Positions 54,189 through 64,000 of a DNA stretch of 64,000 bases are shown here, one piece after another. Each line of letters begins with the position of its first letter. Positions within the stretch are counted from its first letter, which is position 1. The stretch is from NCBI GenBank assembly GCA_033807775.1, contig CM066314.1:38678001-38742000 (forward strand), given 5' to 3'. This DNA comes from Saussurea involucrata. Taxonomy: Eukaryota; Streptophyta; Magnoliopsida; Asterales; Asteraceae. The notes beneath the pieces are model-generated. The model was given only the letters and a program-made list of their open reading frames with translations. It searched no databases and was not told the DNA's origin. A program made the translations under genes and the position numbers.

Positions 54189-55417
54189 TGGCTCAACAAA
54201 ATGCTTGGTTTTCTAAATCTCTTCTTATTGATTTCGAAAATTTTGATCTTTGGGCAAATTCTTTTGAACGTTATGTTCGTGGGATAAATCAAAAAATTTG
54301 GGATATTATTATTAAAGGAAATTTCAAACCCACAAAATTTCAAAACAACAAAGTTGTTGAAAAACCTAGCTCGGAATGGTCCGACGAAGATGAGGCTAAT
54401 TATTGTTTAAATTATGAAGCCAAAAATTTTCTCTTTTCGGTTCTTACTAACGATGATATTGAGCGTGTTTATCTCTTTGAAACTGCTCGTGATATTTGGG
54501 AGAACTTGAACATCACCTATGGTGAAAACTCAAAAGAAAAGAGAGACGAAACCCGAGATCAAAGAAATGAAGAAACGTGTCTCATGGCCGACCATGATAA
54601 TGAGGTATCTTCATCATATTCTTCTAAAAATAATTGTGATAGTAATTATAGTGATAATTATTATAGTGACAATGAAAATAATCTTGACGAATTATATAAA
54701 TCATTTCATGATATGGCTGCTCTCGCAAATAAATATAAAGATGAAATTTCTAATTTAAAAGAAACCGTATCTATATATAAAAAGGAAATAGATGACGGTA
54801 AACAAAAATCTGCTCATGATTTAGATGTTATCACTAAATTAGAAAATAAATTAAGTGAAAAAGATATTTGTAAATCTTGTGTTATTTTAAATGATAAAAT
54901 TGCATGTTTAGAGAAAAGAACATGTGAAAATATTTTATGTACAAAATGCGATATACTTGAAAATGATAATGCATGTTTAAAAGCTAAATGCGATTTATAT
55001 GAAAAAGATAATCTGTTAGCTAATGCATTTCAAAATAGCAATGATAAAGTGTTAAAAATGCTAAATATGTCTAATCGCATTAATTGTAGAAAAGGCATTG
55101 GTTCTAATACATGTATTGATACGTGCTCGTGTATTCAAATTAAAAGGTGTTTTGAACCACCTAAAGTTAAAACGAGAAAACCTTATGTGCAAAAACCTCC
55201 GTATGTATCCAAAATGAATAATGTGAATTATATGCCGAGGAAACCGTATGCTTGCATGTATAATAGCAAATTTTCTAGACCAAAGAATAATGTAAATTTG
55301 CATGCTTCATTTTACGTCTATGATAAATACGATCGTAAAATAAAAATGGTTAGAAAATGGATTCCGAAAGGAATGTTTAATGTTGACAATCCCGGTGGGA
55401 TGCGTTTGTGGTTTTAA
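54189..55417 (+). CDS. Copia-3 gag, internally deleted
   Basis: The ATG at 54189 (MAQQNAWFSKSLL) is chosen because an upstream start would lie in the LTR. The 409-residue protein starts as a UBN2-type capsid domain (FDLWANSFERYVRG, LTNDDIERVYLFETARDIWENL). It then jumps at about residue 118 into an acidic, Ser/Asn-rich segment (EVSSSYSSKNNCD), so the second half of the capsid domain and the zinc knuckle are missing. A coiled coil (about 170-300) with regularly spaced Cys follows. The end RKWIPKGMFNVDN resembles the WVPK block before protease in complete elements. Whether it assembles particles is doubtful. The frame is open, unlike most others here. Confidence 0.85.
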
Positions 55418-55550
55418 ACCATTTTTATGGTTTTATATGTTGTCGTATTTTGTTTTATGTCGACAACATATTTTTTGCAGTTTATGTTTTATACTAACTG
55501 TTAAAAGGACCCATAAGAAAAGGGTACCACGAAATATTTTCTTTGCCTTT

Positions 55551-55796
55551 TGTAGGTGTTTCCTGACGAGGATATAATACGTGTTTCCTGACGAGGATAT
55601 AATACGTGTTTCCTGGCGAGGTTATAATACGTGGTTACCTGCCGAGGTTATAATACGTGGTTACCTGCCGAGGTTATAATACGTGGTTACCTGCCGAGGT
55701 TATAATACGTGGTTACCTGCCGAGGTTATAATACGTGGTTACCTGCCGAGGTTATAATACGTGGTTACCTGACGAGGTCATAATACGTGGTGATTT
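55551..55796 (+). repeat. 26-bp tandem repeat in Copia-3 (CGAGGTTATAATACGTGGTT unit core)
   Basis: Nine units run from GTGTTTCCTGACGAGGATAT variants at the left to five near-identical units with CTGCCGAGG, ending in a CTGACGAGGTCAT variant. The homogenised middle and diverged edges fit unequal exchange. The remaining 55797-56124 is non-coding with three GAGGGGGAGC words (about 55950, 56010 and 56028). Confidence 0.92.
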
Positions 55797-56138
55797 TTTT
55801 TAAATCACATAAAATTAACCGAAAATCGAAGCCTTAAGATCCGTTTTGGTGCAAGTGTTTCTTTTTGGTTATTTTGTTTCATGTCATTTATTATGCTTAT
55901 TTTATCCCTCAAATTTTATAAAATCAAATTGATATCGCTATTAATTTGAGGGGGAGCGTTTTAGCTCTTTACCCATGAGTTTATGCTACCTCAATTATAT
56001 GCATATTTTGAGGGGGAGCATCTCTCGAGGGGGAGCATACCGTCTTTCTTAACCCTTTTTGCTTCGATAAACGGGGGAGAGAAACCGCACATGCTCTTGC
56101 TTAGCGGTTGTGTTTGTCATCATCAAAAAGGGGGAGAT

Positions 56139-57281
56139 TGTTGGTGCAAGTGTACCACATCTCTATATATTTATATATATTTATTTTGATGATTACAAAC
56201 ACACCGTATTATTGTTTATCTAACAATCCTATCCAAGTGTACAGTTCTTGAAGAACACGAAGATCTTATCTGAAGAGTTCAAGACGGAAGATTTACGTTG
56301 TCATTAGTGTTTATAATTTATAATGATAAACACCCTAAAATAATATACCACTTGGATATTTCTAAAAACCATAATTGATTTTAAATAAATAAAGTTTTTT
56401 TTTTAGAAGATCTAGCAAGATTTTGCTTTTTCTGACGCAGGTATACCGCGAGGTTCAGCAGGTATACCGCGGCGGCTTGATGTTACCTCTGATTGATTGG
56501 TCGTACTTTTTTCTGACGCAGGTATACCGCGGTGTTTAGCAGGTATACCGCGGGTACAGTTGGGCGGTATACCGCGATGTTTAGCCGGTATACCGCGGGT
56601 ACAAGTTTACGTTTGTTTTGCAGGGTTGACTTTCTCTTCTGACAGTGTACTTTTTACTGCACGGTATACCGCGTGCATTTGGCGGTATACCGCGAATGCA
56701 TGTATCCGTTGGAAGAGCTGCTATATAAATGCATGCGATGGTGGAGAAGAAAAGACAGACAATACAGATACAACCAACACCATCACTGCTCATCTGATCT
56801 CTCTCATTTAATATATATATTTTATAAAACCTTTTTTTATAAAATATCCAAGTGTGAGATATTATACAAGAGTGATTACCCATTGTGAGTTATACTCCTC
56901 TTGTAAGTATTTGAATAACGGGTGTGTGATCCTGTACATCTCAATAAGCTGAGGCTTAGAGAACCGTTTACTTTGCTCTGTATTTGGTTTGTATTCTACC
57001 GTAAAGAATACATTTATTGGATCGTGTCGAGAAGTGTCTCGGCTGCTGGTTTATCACAGTTGGTGGTAAATCAGTAAATCTCCGTGTCAAGTATCTCTAT
57101 CCTTTATCTCTTTATTTATTCCGCTGTGCATTTTAATTATATCTGTTTATATAATTGTTGTATATTTATTATTTGTATACTCTGATTTATTTATACTGTT
57201 TCTGTACTGTATTTATTTATAAAAGATTTTTTGAAAGTAAAAGATTTAAATACAACCTTACCCCCCCTAGGTTGTCTAACA
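56139..57281 (+). repeat. Copia-3 3' LTR
   Basis: It is 1143 bp and nearly identical to 52982-54125, one T shorter in a T-run. It is followed by AAACA (57282-57286). Confidence 0.95.
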
Positions 57282-57520
57282 AAACACTCAACAACCGGCT
57301 TGCTAAATAAGTTAATTTAAGCACTTACATGTACTTGTAAAGTCGCAATTACACTGGCCAGGTGTAATTCCAAATTTACCTTACATGACCGTTCTTGCTA
57401 CCATATCCTTAAGTGCACCTATAGTGATTTTTCCTAAAGGCAATCCTATATCTCGGTTGTGTTCGTTAACCTACAGTTTAAGTTTAGGCCCGCTCGATCA
57501 CCTAAATCGCTTAAACTATG

Positions 57521-57532
57521 GCTCTGATACCA
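57521..57532 (-). other. Primer binding site of the minus-strand Gypsy remnant
   Basis: The minus strand reads TGGTATCAGAGC two bases from the LTR starting at 57535. With gag on the same strand at 52946, this ties LTR A to the remnant. 57282-57520 is its leader, cut from 52976 by Copia-3. Confidence 0.9.
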
Positions 57533-57534
57533 CA

Positions 57535-59073
57535 TGTAACAACCCAAAAACTTAACATGCAATAATATAAGTATAAAAATCCAAGACTGGGTTCAATTAC
57601 ATAACTTCCGCAAAACGGGACCCAAAATACCAACATCAATGATTAATAAAGTCTTTCAAAATTTGCAGCGGAATACACTAATCCACAGTCGAGCGTCTAT
57701 CTAAAAAGAAATATCAGTGATCTAGGCTAACACCAGCGTCTCTTACAACTCAAGCCTTCTCTTTCCCTTTACTGGAAGAAACTCTACTAACCTGTTTTCC
57801 TGAAAAAGGTTTGAGATTTTTAAAGCGAGGGTTAGACCACGAGGTCTAGTGAATTCCCTCTCAAGATAGTTTAACATGATACAACATAATAACATTTAGC
57901 CAAAACTTCCACACATGGGTATTTGCACAGTGGTCTCGACGACTATCGCCTTAACGGATAGTCCACAACCGGGGCCCCCAGTAGATCCCTATGGCCCCCT
58001 CGTAGATGCCCATACCCGAGTGCATAAGAAACAACTTCTAGGCACCCGGTCTACCACCACTCCAAGAATCCCGAGGATTCAAGGTACAACTTAGCCCCAC
58101 TGTGCAAACCGACTTCACATACAAGAATATTAACATAAAAATGAAAATATACCACGAATATGCAAAACAGTAATCTTGAAAGTTAAAGAACAATCTTCCT
58201 CATGTGAACATACAAAATTTACATCCCAATATCACTATTTATGAAAGACGTGCTTAAAAGGATTTTTCTCATAAAAGTAGGGATTAGGGAACTCACCTGA
58301 TTACAAAGGTTGGAAATACCCGAGTCTCACTTCTGAACTATCCGCAACGCACCTAAACCAACAAACAGTTCAAGATCAGGCCACTCTATCTGGACACACC
58401 ACTAGACTCATTCTTTTCTAGAAGTTCCTGGATTCCTGACAACTATTGGAATCCGGAGTCTAACCAAATCCGGAACTACCGAAATCGGAACCCCAATCCA
58501 GAATCCCTGAAATCCGGAACTACCGAATCCGGAACCCCAATCCAGAATCCTTAAAATCCGGAACTACCGAATTCGGAACCCCAATCCAGAATCCCAAGTC
58601 TAGACTCTCGAATCTGGAACCCTAAATTCGGAACTCACCCAAATCCGGGACTAGGCGATTTCCGGACTGGACGAACCAGAAAACCCCAAACTCCTCTCAA
58701 ATCGATTAAATCCAGGGTTCTTGCCACAAAATCATTTACATAAAAATGCTAAGATTACTCTCTTAACCTTGCACACTCATACGACCAACGATTCAACCAA
58801 TTATCAACCCAAAGCAGAAGTAAATCACCACTTTCATTCTTACATAAATGCACAGTGAAAGGAAAATGAAGGAAATCACTTAGATTTCTCAAACTCTTAA
58901 AATCATGGCAATCGATTCATGCAGGAAGATATAAGATATATCACCAAAGTAGCAATTTACCTTTGAAGAGACTCTCAGTAATCAACTTCTCCCCTTTTTG
59001 CTCTCTTTCTTCCCTGATTTCCAGCCACCACAAGAGTGGTCAATGATGCTCCTAGGGATTTCACCCTATTTAT
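57535..59073 (-). repeat. LTR A: 5' LTR of the Gypsy remnant, interrupted
   Basis: It begins TGTAACAACCC on the + strand. It shares blocks with LTR B, for example AAAGCGAGGGTTAGACCA and GGTCTAGTGAATTCCCTC, so both are one Gypsy family group. About three 48-bp units rich in TCCGGAA lie at about 58460-58610. It stops at 59073 without a terminal CA, where the LTR B element has inserted; its remaining part should lie beyond the right edge. Confidence 0.82.
58440..58680. repeat. TCCGGAA tandem repeats in LTR A
   Basis: Units built on AATCCGGAACTACCGAA and AACCCCAATCCAGAATCC recur three times with decayed flanking copies. TCCGGA is a palindrome. Confidence 0.85.
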
Positions 59074-60750
59074 TGTAACGTCCCAATTTCGAAATCAAGC
59101 AATATCATAGATTAAGCATTCGAATTACATAAATAACTTGTTCATAAACATTCTGTTCACTAAGCTAAGCAAAACTGACAGCGGAAGTCTCTATTCCACA
59201 GCCGAGAGCTCTATCTAATCATCAGTCAAAAGACTTGGAGTCGCTCTAAGTTCCAAATCCTTCCTGCTATCTCACAGTTCTTACTAGAAGAACCCGTAAC
59301 ACGCTTACCTGAAAATGGTTTAGTTTTGAAAAGCGAGGGTTAGACCAAAAGGTCTAGTGAATTCCCTCCGAAAGCAACATGTAAAACGGTATAATAACAT
59401 TTATAAAAGATTCATCGAAAACCTTAACATTTCATCAAGCATGGTACTGCACTGGGTATTGGATCACATAAACATTCCACGATCGGGGCCCTAGTAGGAC
59501 CCTTCTCGCCTCTTCCGGAGCCTACGCAGACTCCCCTTCCCGGAGCCTACGCAGACTCCCCTTTACTCGAAATAGGAGGAAACGAATTCCAATCTACCAG
59601 TCTATCATACCTATCCAAGGGACCATCAGGTCCCGAGGATCACTCTCTGACCCCACAGTGCAGACCGACTCCACATAGCACATAATTCATTTCATAAAAC
59701 ATGCACTTTACATCTTTGTAAAATCATCATTTCCATTTCATTATATCCAGTAAGCTTTCTCAAGTAAAACTTACAGTTCATGGAAAACGTGCGTAACAGT
59801 TATATACATTTCATGTTCGTAAATGAAACCATAATCAGTTAAAACATTTAACACTTTACGTCGTAAAAGGTTTAGAGAACTCACCTTGATGTCACTGAAA
59901 GCACACTTGCTCTACTCTCGGATTAACCAGACTTGACACCTAAAAGATCAGGTAATTCTTTAATCAGCAAAACTTACCCTGAACTATCCGGATACCATCT
60001 ACTTTTCGGACGCAACAACTTTCCGGACACCAATCCGGACACTCTACTTCCCGGACAGGGCAATCCGGACGCTAGACCTATCCGGACAAAACCACCCGGA
60101 CACTAAACTTATCCGGAAACCTCAGCCACCCGGATACCAAGAAATACCCGGAAACCCTCACGGGACACTTACCCGGGCACTTGCAACCCATCCGGACACC
60201 ACTGAACATCGGTGTCCGGAAACCACAGTTGTTCGAGCTTAAAAATCTAAAAGTGATCATTAACTCGTTTTTTAGCCATTAGTTCGATTAGATAAGCATA
60301 GGGGTTCATCCACTAGTCATAAACACTCAATTAATTTCATTTTAAACCACCAAATCAACATATTAGAAATGAAATCCCAAAATGCTCAATAAGGAGATAC
60401 TTAGGTAAAGACCTAACAATTCCTCACGATTCCCTCCCCAGATCATGAACATAAAGGAGCAATAGACCTGAATCAAGCAGAATAAACATACTAGAAGAAT
60501 ACCTTAACAGATTTCTTGCACAAATTGAGAGTCTCCAACCTTTAGCTCTTTTCTTTCTTTCTTCCTTGAGCCGCCAAACACACACACCACACCAAAACAC
60601 TGATTTGTGAAACTGAAGGAACCCTAGGGATTTGTGCATTTAAGTATCTTCCAGAAATGACAAGATTAGTCCCTTGACTTATCTTTCATTTCTTGCGAAA
60701 AAGGCATTAAACTTTCATTCTTTCCAAACGAAAACCCGGTTGTTATAACA
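59074..60750 (-). repeat. LTR B: 3' LTR of a second Gypsy element
   Basis: It runs from TGTAACGTCCC to GTTATAACA, 1677 bp, and is followed on the right by a polypurine tract, so it is the 3' LTR of a minus-strand element extending right. Its U3 holds a TCCGGACACC-rich stretch (59990-60230), the counterpart of the array in LTR A. Confidence 0.85.
59985..60235. repeat. TCCGGACAC-rich array in LTR B
   Basis: Roughly fifteen CCGGA words (TCCGGACAC, CCCGGATAC, TCCGGAAAC) occur at 10-25 nt spacing, irregular rather than tandem. Confidence 0.85.
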
Positions 60751-60760
60751 CTCCCCCCTT
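60751..60760 (-). other. Polypurine tract of the LTR B element
   Basis: The minus strand reads AAGGGGGGAG against the LTR. Just before it, GGAATTTCGGGGACGGAATTC matches the post-pol sequence of Tekay elements in its core GGGACG-AATTC. Confidence 0.75.
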
Positions 60761-61100
60761 AGAAGAATTCCGTCCCCGAAATTCCTTATTGGAAAAGACG
60801 CGGGTATCATGCCCACACCACAACTTGACACTTCCCCAAGGTAATGCCACTCCTGACTCAGTCCACCACCTCATAAATTCGGAACATGGAACATTGGATG
60901 CATTCCCTTCAGTTCTTAAGGTACTCTAACTCGTAGGCTACTGTTCCTATTCGATCGGTCTTAACGATAGAATATTAAATAAGGCTTCTCAAGCATCTTT
61001 ACTTCCCTTAAGGAGGAACCTGGCGGAATCCCCCGCTACAACATGAGATCCAATTACTCAGAAACAGTCACTCACTTGACAGCTTGGCACACGGCCAACC
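60761..61100 (-). pseudogene. Decayed Gypsy integrase C-terminus
   Basis: In minus-strand frames RIGTVAYELE (about 60925-60955) and, one frame over, GMHPMFHVPNL (about 60878-60910) match the order RVG..AYQLD...GIHNTFHVCYL of the Tekay integrase at 34590-34680. Stops and frameshifts are frequent. Upstream it becomes unreadable. Confidence 0.6.
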
Positions 61101-64000
61101 TTGTACGTCCCGACAACTCACAACCCCGAGTTCCTTCATCATATCACAACTCACTACCTTGCACCACCCAACAATCGTCTATGCTGATAACATTTCCTTT
61201 TTTTTCGGACCACCTAGACCACAGTTCGTCACTCATCCCTCACATTCTCACTACTTCACCACCCCATACTTATACGTAACTAAGAGTAGGAACCTCCAAA
61301 CCCATCGTTGGATTGTTCACCTACTCAAATTAAACTTATCCTGAAACACATCAATTCCTCCCGAATTGCCACGTTCGTTCATTCCTATAAAACGTAACTC
61401 CGGTTATCCTCACTCCACTGGGAGGAGTAACCATGGTCACACCATACTATTCTCACTAGCTTAATCACTGCACGACCAATTCGTTTAAACATTTCTCACA
61501 AAGTCACTAACTTAACTCATTCGACTGTCTTATCCACTCCTTTTCTGCACAACCTCGTACCCAATTCCCCTCCTCAATACTCTTTCCAACGGTTCACACA
61601 CTTATCAATGACAATCTACACAACATTGCACCTTTCGGCGTTACTGACAAGTTTACTACTTCCAATTTACTCACTTATTCTGACATGCTATCTTCACCTC
61701 CCCACGTTAGCGTGGAACATTGCCCACCGAACATTACTTGCCTTTCTCTCCCGACCTTTCCACATGCTGGTATCGCCTTCTCATTACTCACATAACCAAA
61801 CAGTTGCACCAAGATCTTATCTTAAGGCATTCAACCAAGCCGTCTTGAAACGAGACCAGTGTTCGACGTCACTACACATTCTTTAATCTCCAACTTTTAC
61901 CTTCTCATACATTTCTCTCACACATAAGCAACAATTCACATTCTTTAAGGATTTCACATCTATCCCACCACATTTTGACTAACACAACCCTCATCCTCTT
62001 TAAACTTCCAATGACCCCAAAGTGTGTTTCTTAGTAACGTCCCCTATTGACTCTAATAATCCACCCCCCTTGGATTCCCTATTACAAACGGATCTATTAA
62101 TTCCGGAACACCACGAAACTCGGGTTCCACAATTCTTTCGATTAACCACCATGATCATAAAATCAGACAGATATATATATACCGTCATCCCGGCTTTCTT
62201 ACTTAGATTTACCTTAAATAATTCTTTAACAATCAGTGTGTTAATCTCAATAACACTTCCCCAAGAATTGTAACACATCCTGTAATAACAAATGAACGTC
62301 ATTACTTAACAAATCTATAAAATTTTAATCAACCAACCAAAGGCTTATACCTCTATCATGACATTTCAAATCAACTAATGATCATACTACCACTCCGACC
62401 CACAATCATCATCATGTCATTCTTTAAACATAACCAAAATTTCCAACTATTTCCTTCTAGGATCATTCCCTCACGCATAAGGAACAATTTTCATTCTTTA
62501 ACGATTTCTCATCTACTATACTACAGCTTGACTAATCTATTAATCATCTTCTTTAAACTTACTCTGCCTTCAAGAATATACTTAACAACATACATAACCA
62601 CAAAGCTTGGTCTCGCAGCTGGGCAATCACCCAATTCTACCCCGACATTCCATTCCGATAACAGTCAAAATAAACACCAACTTACAAACCACGTACTTCA
62701 ACAACTGGGATTGCAAAACGTACACTCTATCCGAAATCCCAAAAGGACTTCCTTCTAATCCTTCATCTTTCTAACATCGCCTTACTACATCACCAGCTAA
62801 CACAGATATCTTGGCAATTGAAGCTACTGTTCATTCGTACATTCACCACTCTTATCATCACACTACCGACCAAGTCTCTCATGGTCATTCGTACACAATT
62901 CACACTTTCCTTCATATTCTCCCGTATACTACAATCGAGCCTGTCTTGCTACTTAGTTCTCTCCCAACTTGTTGAACTATGACTCACGAGTTCACACTTA
63001 GCTCAAACACAAACATCCTAGCTAGCTCTTTATGATTCAAGTCCTTTCTTAGACATGGCACATTTTCTTACTGACTGGTATAGTCTACACTCACTCCGCT
63101 TGTGTTACACACCTTGTCCTTCTACGGACCCTCCTCACCTCGTAAATAGAATGCCTATTCAACAACAGTCTCTTACTGATTTAACACCTCTACAAGATAT
63201 TCTATCAACTTACACTCATCTGGTTTGAGTCTTTGGCCTTGGCCAACATACACCGTTGCCGACTTCAACAACAAAAGACAACTCTTAACTACTTCCTTAA
63301 CCTATCCTCTAACATGAGTTCCTTACGGAACCTATTCCTCCCTACACATCATAGTTAACTTTATAATCTGTCGCCCCTATTTTGAAACTTACTCATGTAA
63401 CATCAATATTACAAGCTCCCTTCGAAACTCATGACCCACACCGTGGACCTTTCATTCCTGCCTCACAACACTACTCATAAAGAGTTGCTAAAACCAATAC
63501 CTTGATGACTCCTAGTCCTTCCTCCGGACACCATCGCCCCTCGGCAACTTGTTCTCAGTCACCGAGCAAAGGTACAGACCCTCATACACCTGACACTAAA
63601 ATCCATTCCCGACTCTTCCAAGGTCCAACTCTCCTCTTAAACACATATACCAAGAACTACATACGTTCTCCCCTGACTTGACCAACGCCTCTCCGCTCTC
63701 GGAGTTCTTCCTTAGCTTAAGACGTAATACTCTACGACCTAGTGGGTTAATAGCCTTCATGCATGACAATACAGTAAATAGATCCTTTTACACATTTTAT
63801 CATTTTAAATAAACAACATTTAGAAACAACTCGGGTACCCGTGACCCCATCACTCTTATAACTTCAAAACCCTGCACAACGATTCGAGAATCATTGGCAT
63901 GCATCTTCCCGTGAACCTCAATCTTGCTCAATCCAAACAATGTTATTACGATAGTAATATATTGCATGAAAATCTTTTCGTATGAGACAATTCTGAAAGA
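61101..64000. other. Unrecognised sequence, presumably decayed interior of the LTR B Gypsy element
   Basis: It is C/T-rich on the + strand with only short, unconvincing reading frames. No RT, gag or host-gene motif was found by eye. Its position after LTR B and the polypurine tract suggests an old pol region. Confidence 0.4.

Larger units (their letters stand above)
52982..57281 (+). mobile_element. Copia-3: very young, gag-only Sirevirus-like element
   Basis: It is flanked by AAACA (52977-52981 and 57282-57286). LTRs of 1144 and 1143 bp differ at only about two places by eye. The initiator-Met primer site (54128-54139), one gag ORF, a 26-bp tandem repeat, several polypurine-like tracts and the final tract AAAAAGGGGGAGAT (56125-56138) are present. 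There is no protease, integrase or RT. It sits in the 5' leader of the minus-strand Gypsy remnant. Recent movement must have used enzymes supplied in trans. Confidence 0.95.

Noticed and set aside
55551..55796. A regular 26-bp repeat resembling a CRISPR array.
   Set aside because: There are no spacers of unique sequence, the units are contiguous, and the context is a plant LTR retroelement.
61043..62758. Plus-strand frames of 78-126 codons.
   Set aside because: Composition follows the C/T bias of the decayed region; no motif or homologous pattern was recognised.

Overview
This window is nuclear DNA of a plant, almost certainly a eudicot and plausibly Asteraceae (inference). The long gag-less ORF downstream of pol at 1212-4016 has an N-terminal and C-terminal architecture that I associate with the very abundant Sirevirus-type Copia elements of daisy-family genomes. 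Introns, TATA boxes, MITEs, a Helitron and tRNA-derived SINEs also point to a plant. No rRNA, tRNA, CRISPR or bacterial-type operon was seen. Only one intact host gene is visible; nearly everything else is transposon.

Region 1-36922 is one Gypsy chromovirus of Tekay type on the + strand that has been a landing site for three later elements. Its 5' LTR begins about 397 bp before the window and is cut into three pieces (1-389, 10343-10695, 21723-22593) by two minus-strand Sirevirus-like Copia elements: Copia-1 (390-10337, duplication CATTC) and Copia-2 (10696-21717, duplication TTAAG). Its gag is cut by an Athila-like element (23769-31138) that carries only gag-protease. The uninterrupted 3' LTR (34957-36922) shows both empty Copia sites, so the nesting is proven by the sequence itself. 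Copia-1 is young, Copia-2 older with a pol and env-like ORF full of stop codons, and the Tekay host element is dead.

Region 36923-49950 holds smaller DNA transposons and the one host gene. A PIF/Harbinger-type ORF1 carrier lies at 37272-39451. A four-exon, 324-codon cinnamoyl-CoA reductase-like gene lies on the minus strand (40049-44980) and reads through without a break. Its first intron is almost wholly a Tourist-like element plus a Helitron, its second intron starts with GC rather than GT and holds a SINE, and a foldback element (45065-47634) abuts its probable TATA box. Beyond it are a PIF ORF1-transposase fusion remnant (47916-48443) and two MITEs.

Region 51053-64000 is a second nest on the minus strand: a truncated Gypsy gag-protease remnant with its LTR (57535-59073), split by a very young plus-strand gag-only Copia element (Copia-3, 52982-57281, duplication AAACA), and an LTR of a related Gypsy (59074-60750) whose decayed internal region runs off the right edge.

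The most striking signal is structural. Nearly every LTR family here carries, in its presumed U3, an array of a private short motif, usually CG-containing and often self-complementary. The Tekay LTR has two hairpin arrays, one of which keeps an 18-nt loop constant while the stems change but stay complementary. Both env-like ORFs have a TATA box and a CT-rich leader about 100 nt upstream of the ATG, suggesting an internal promoter.
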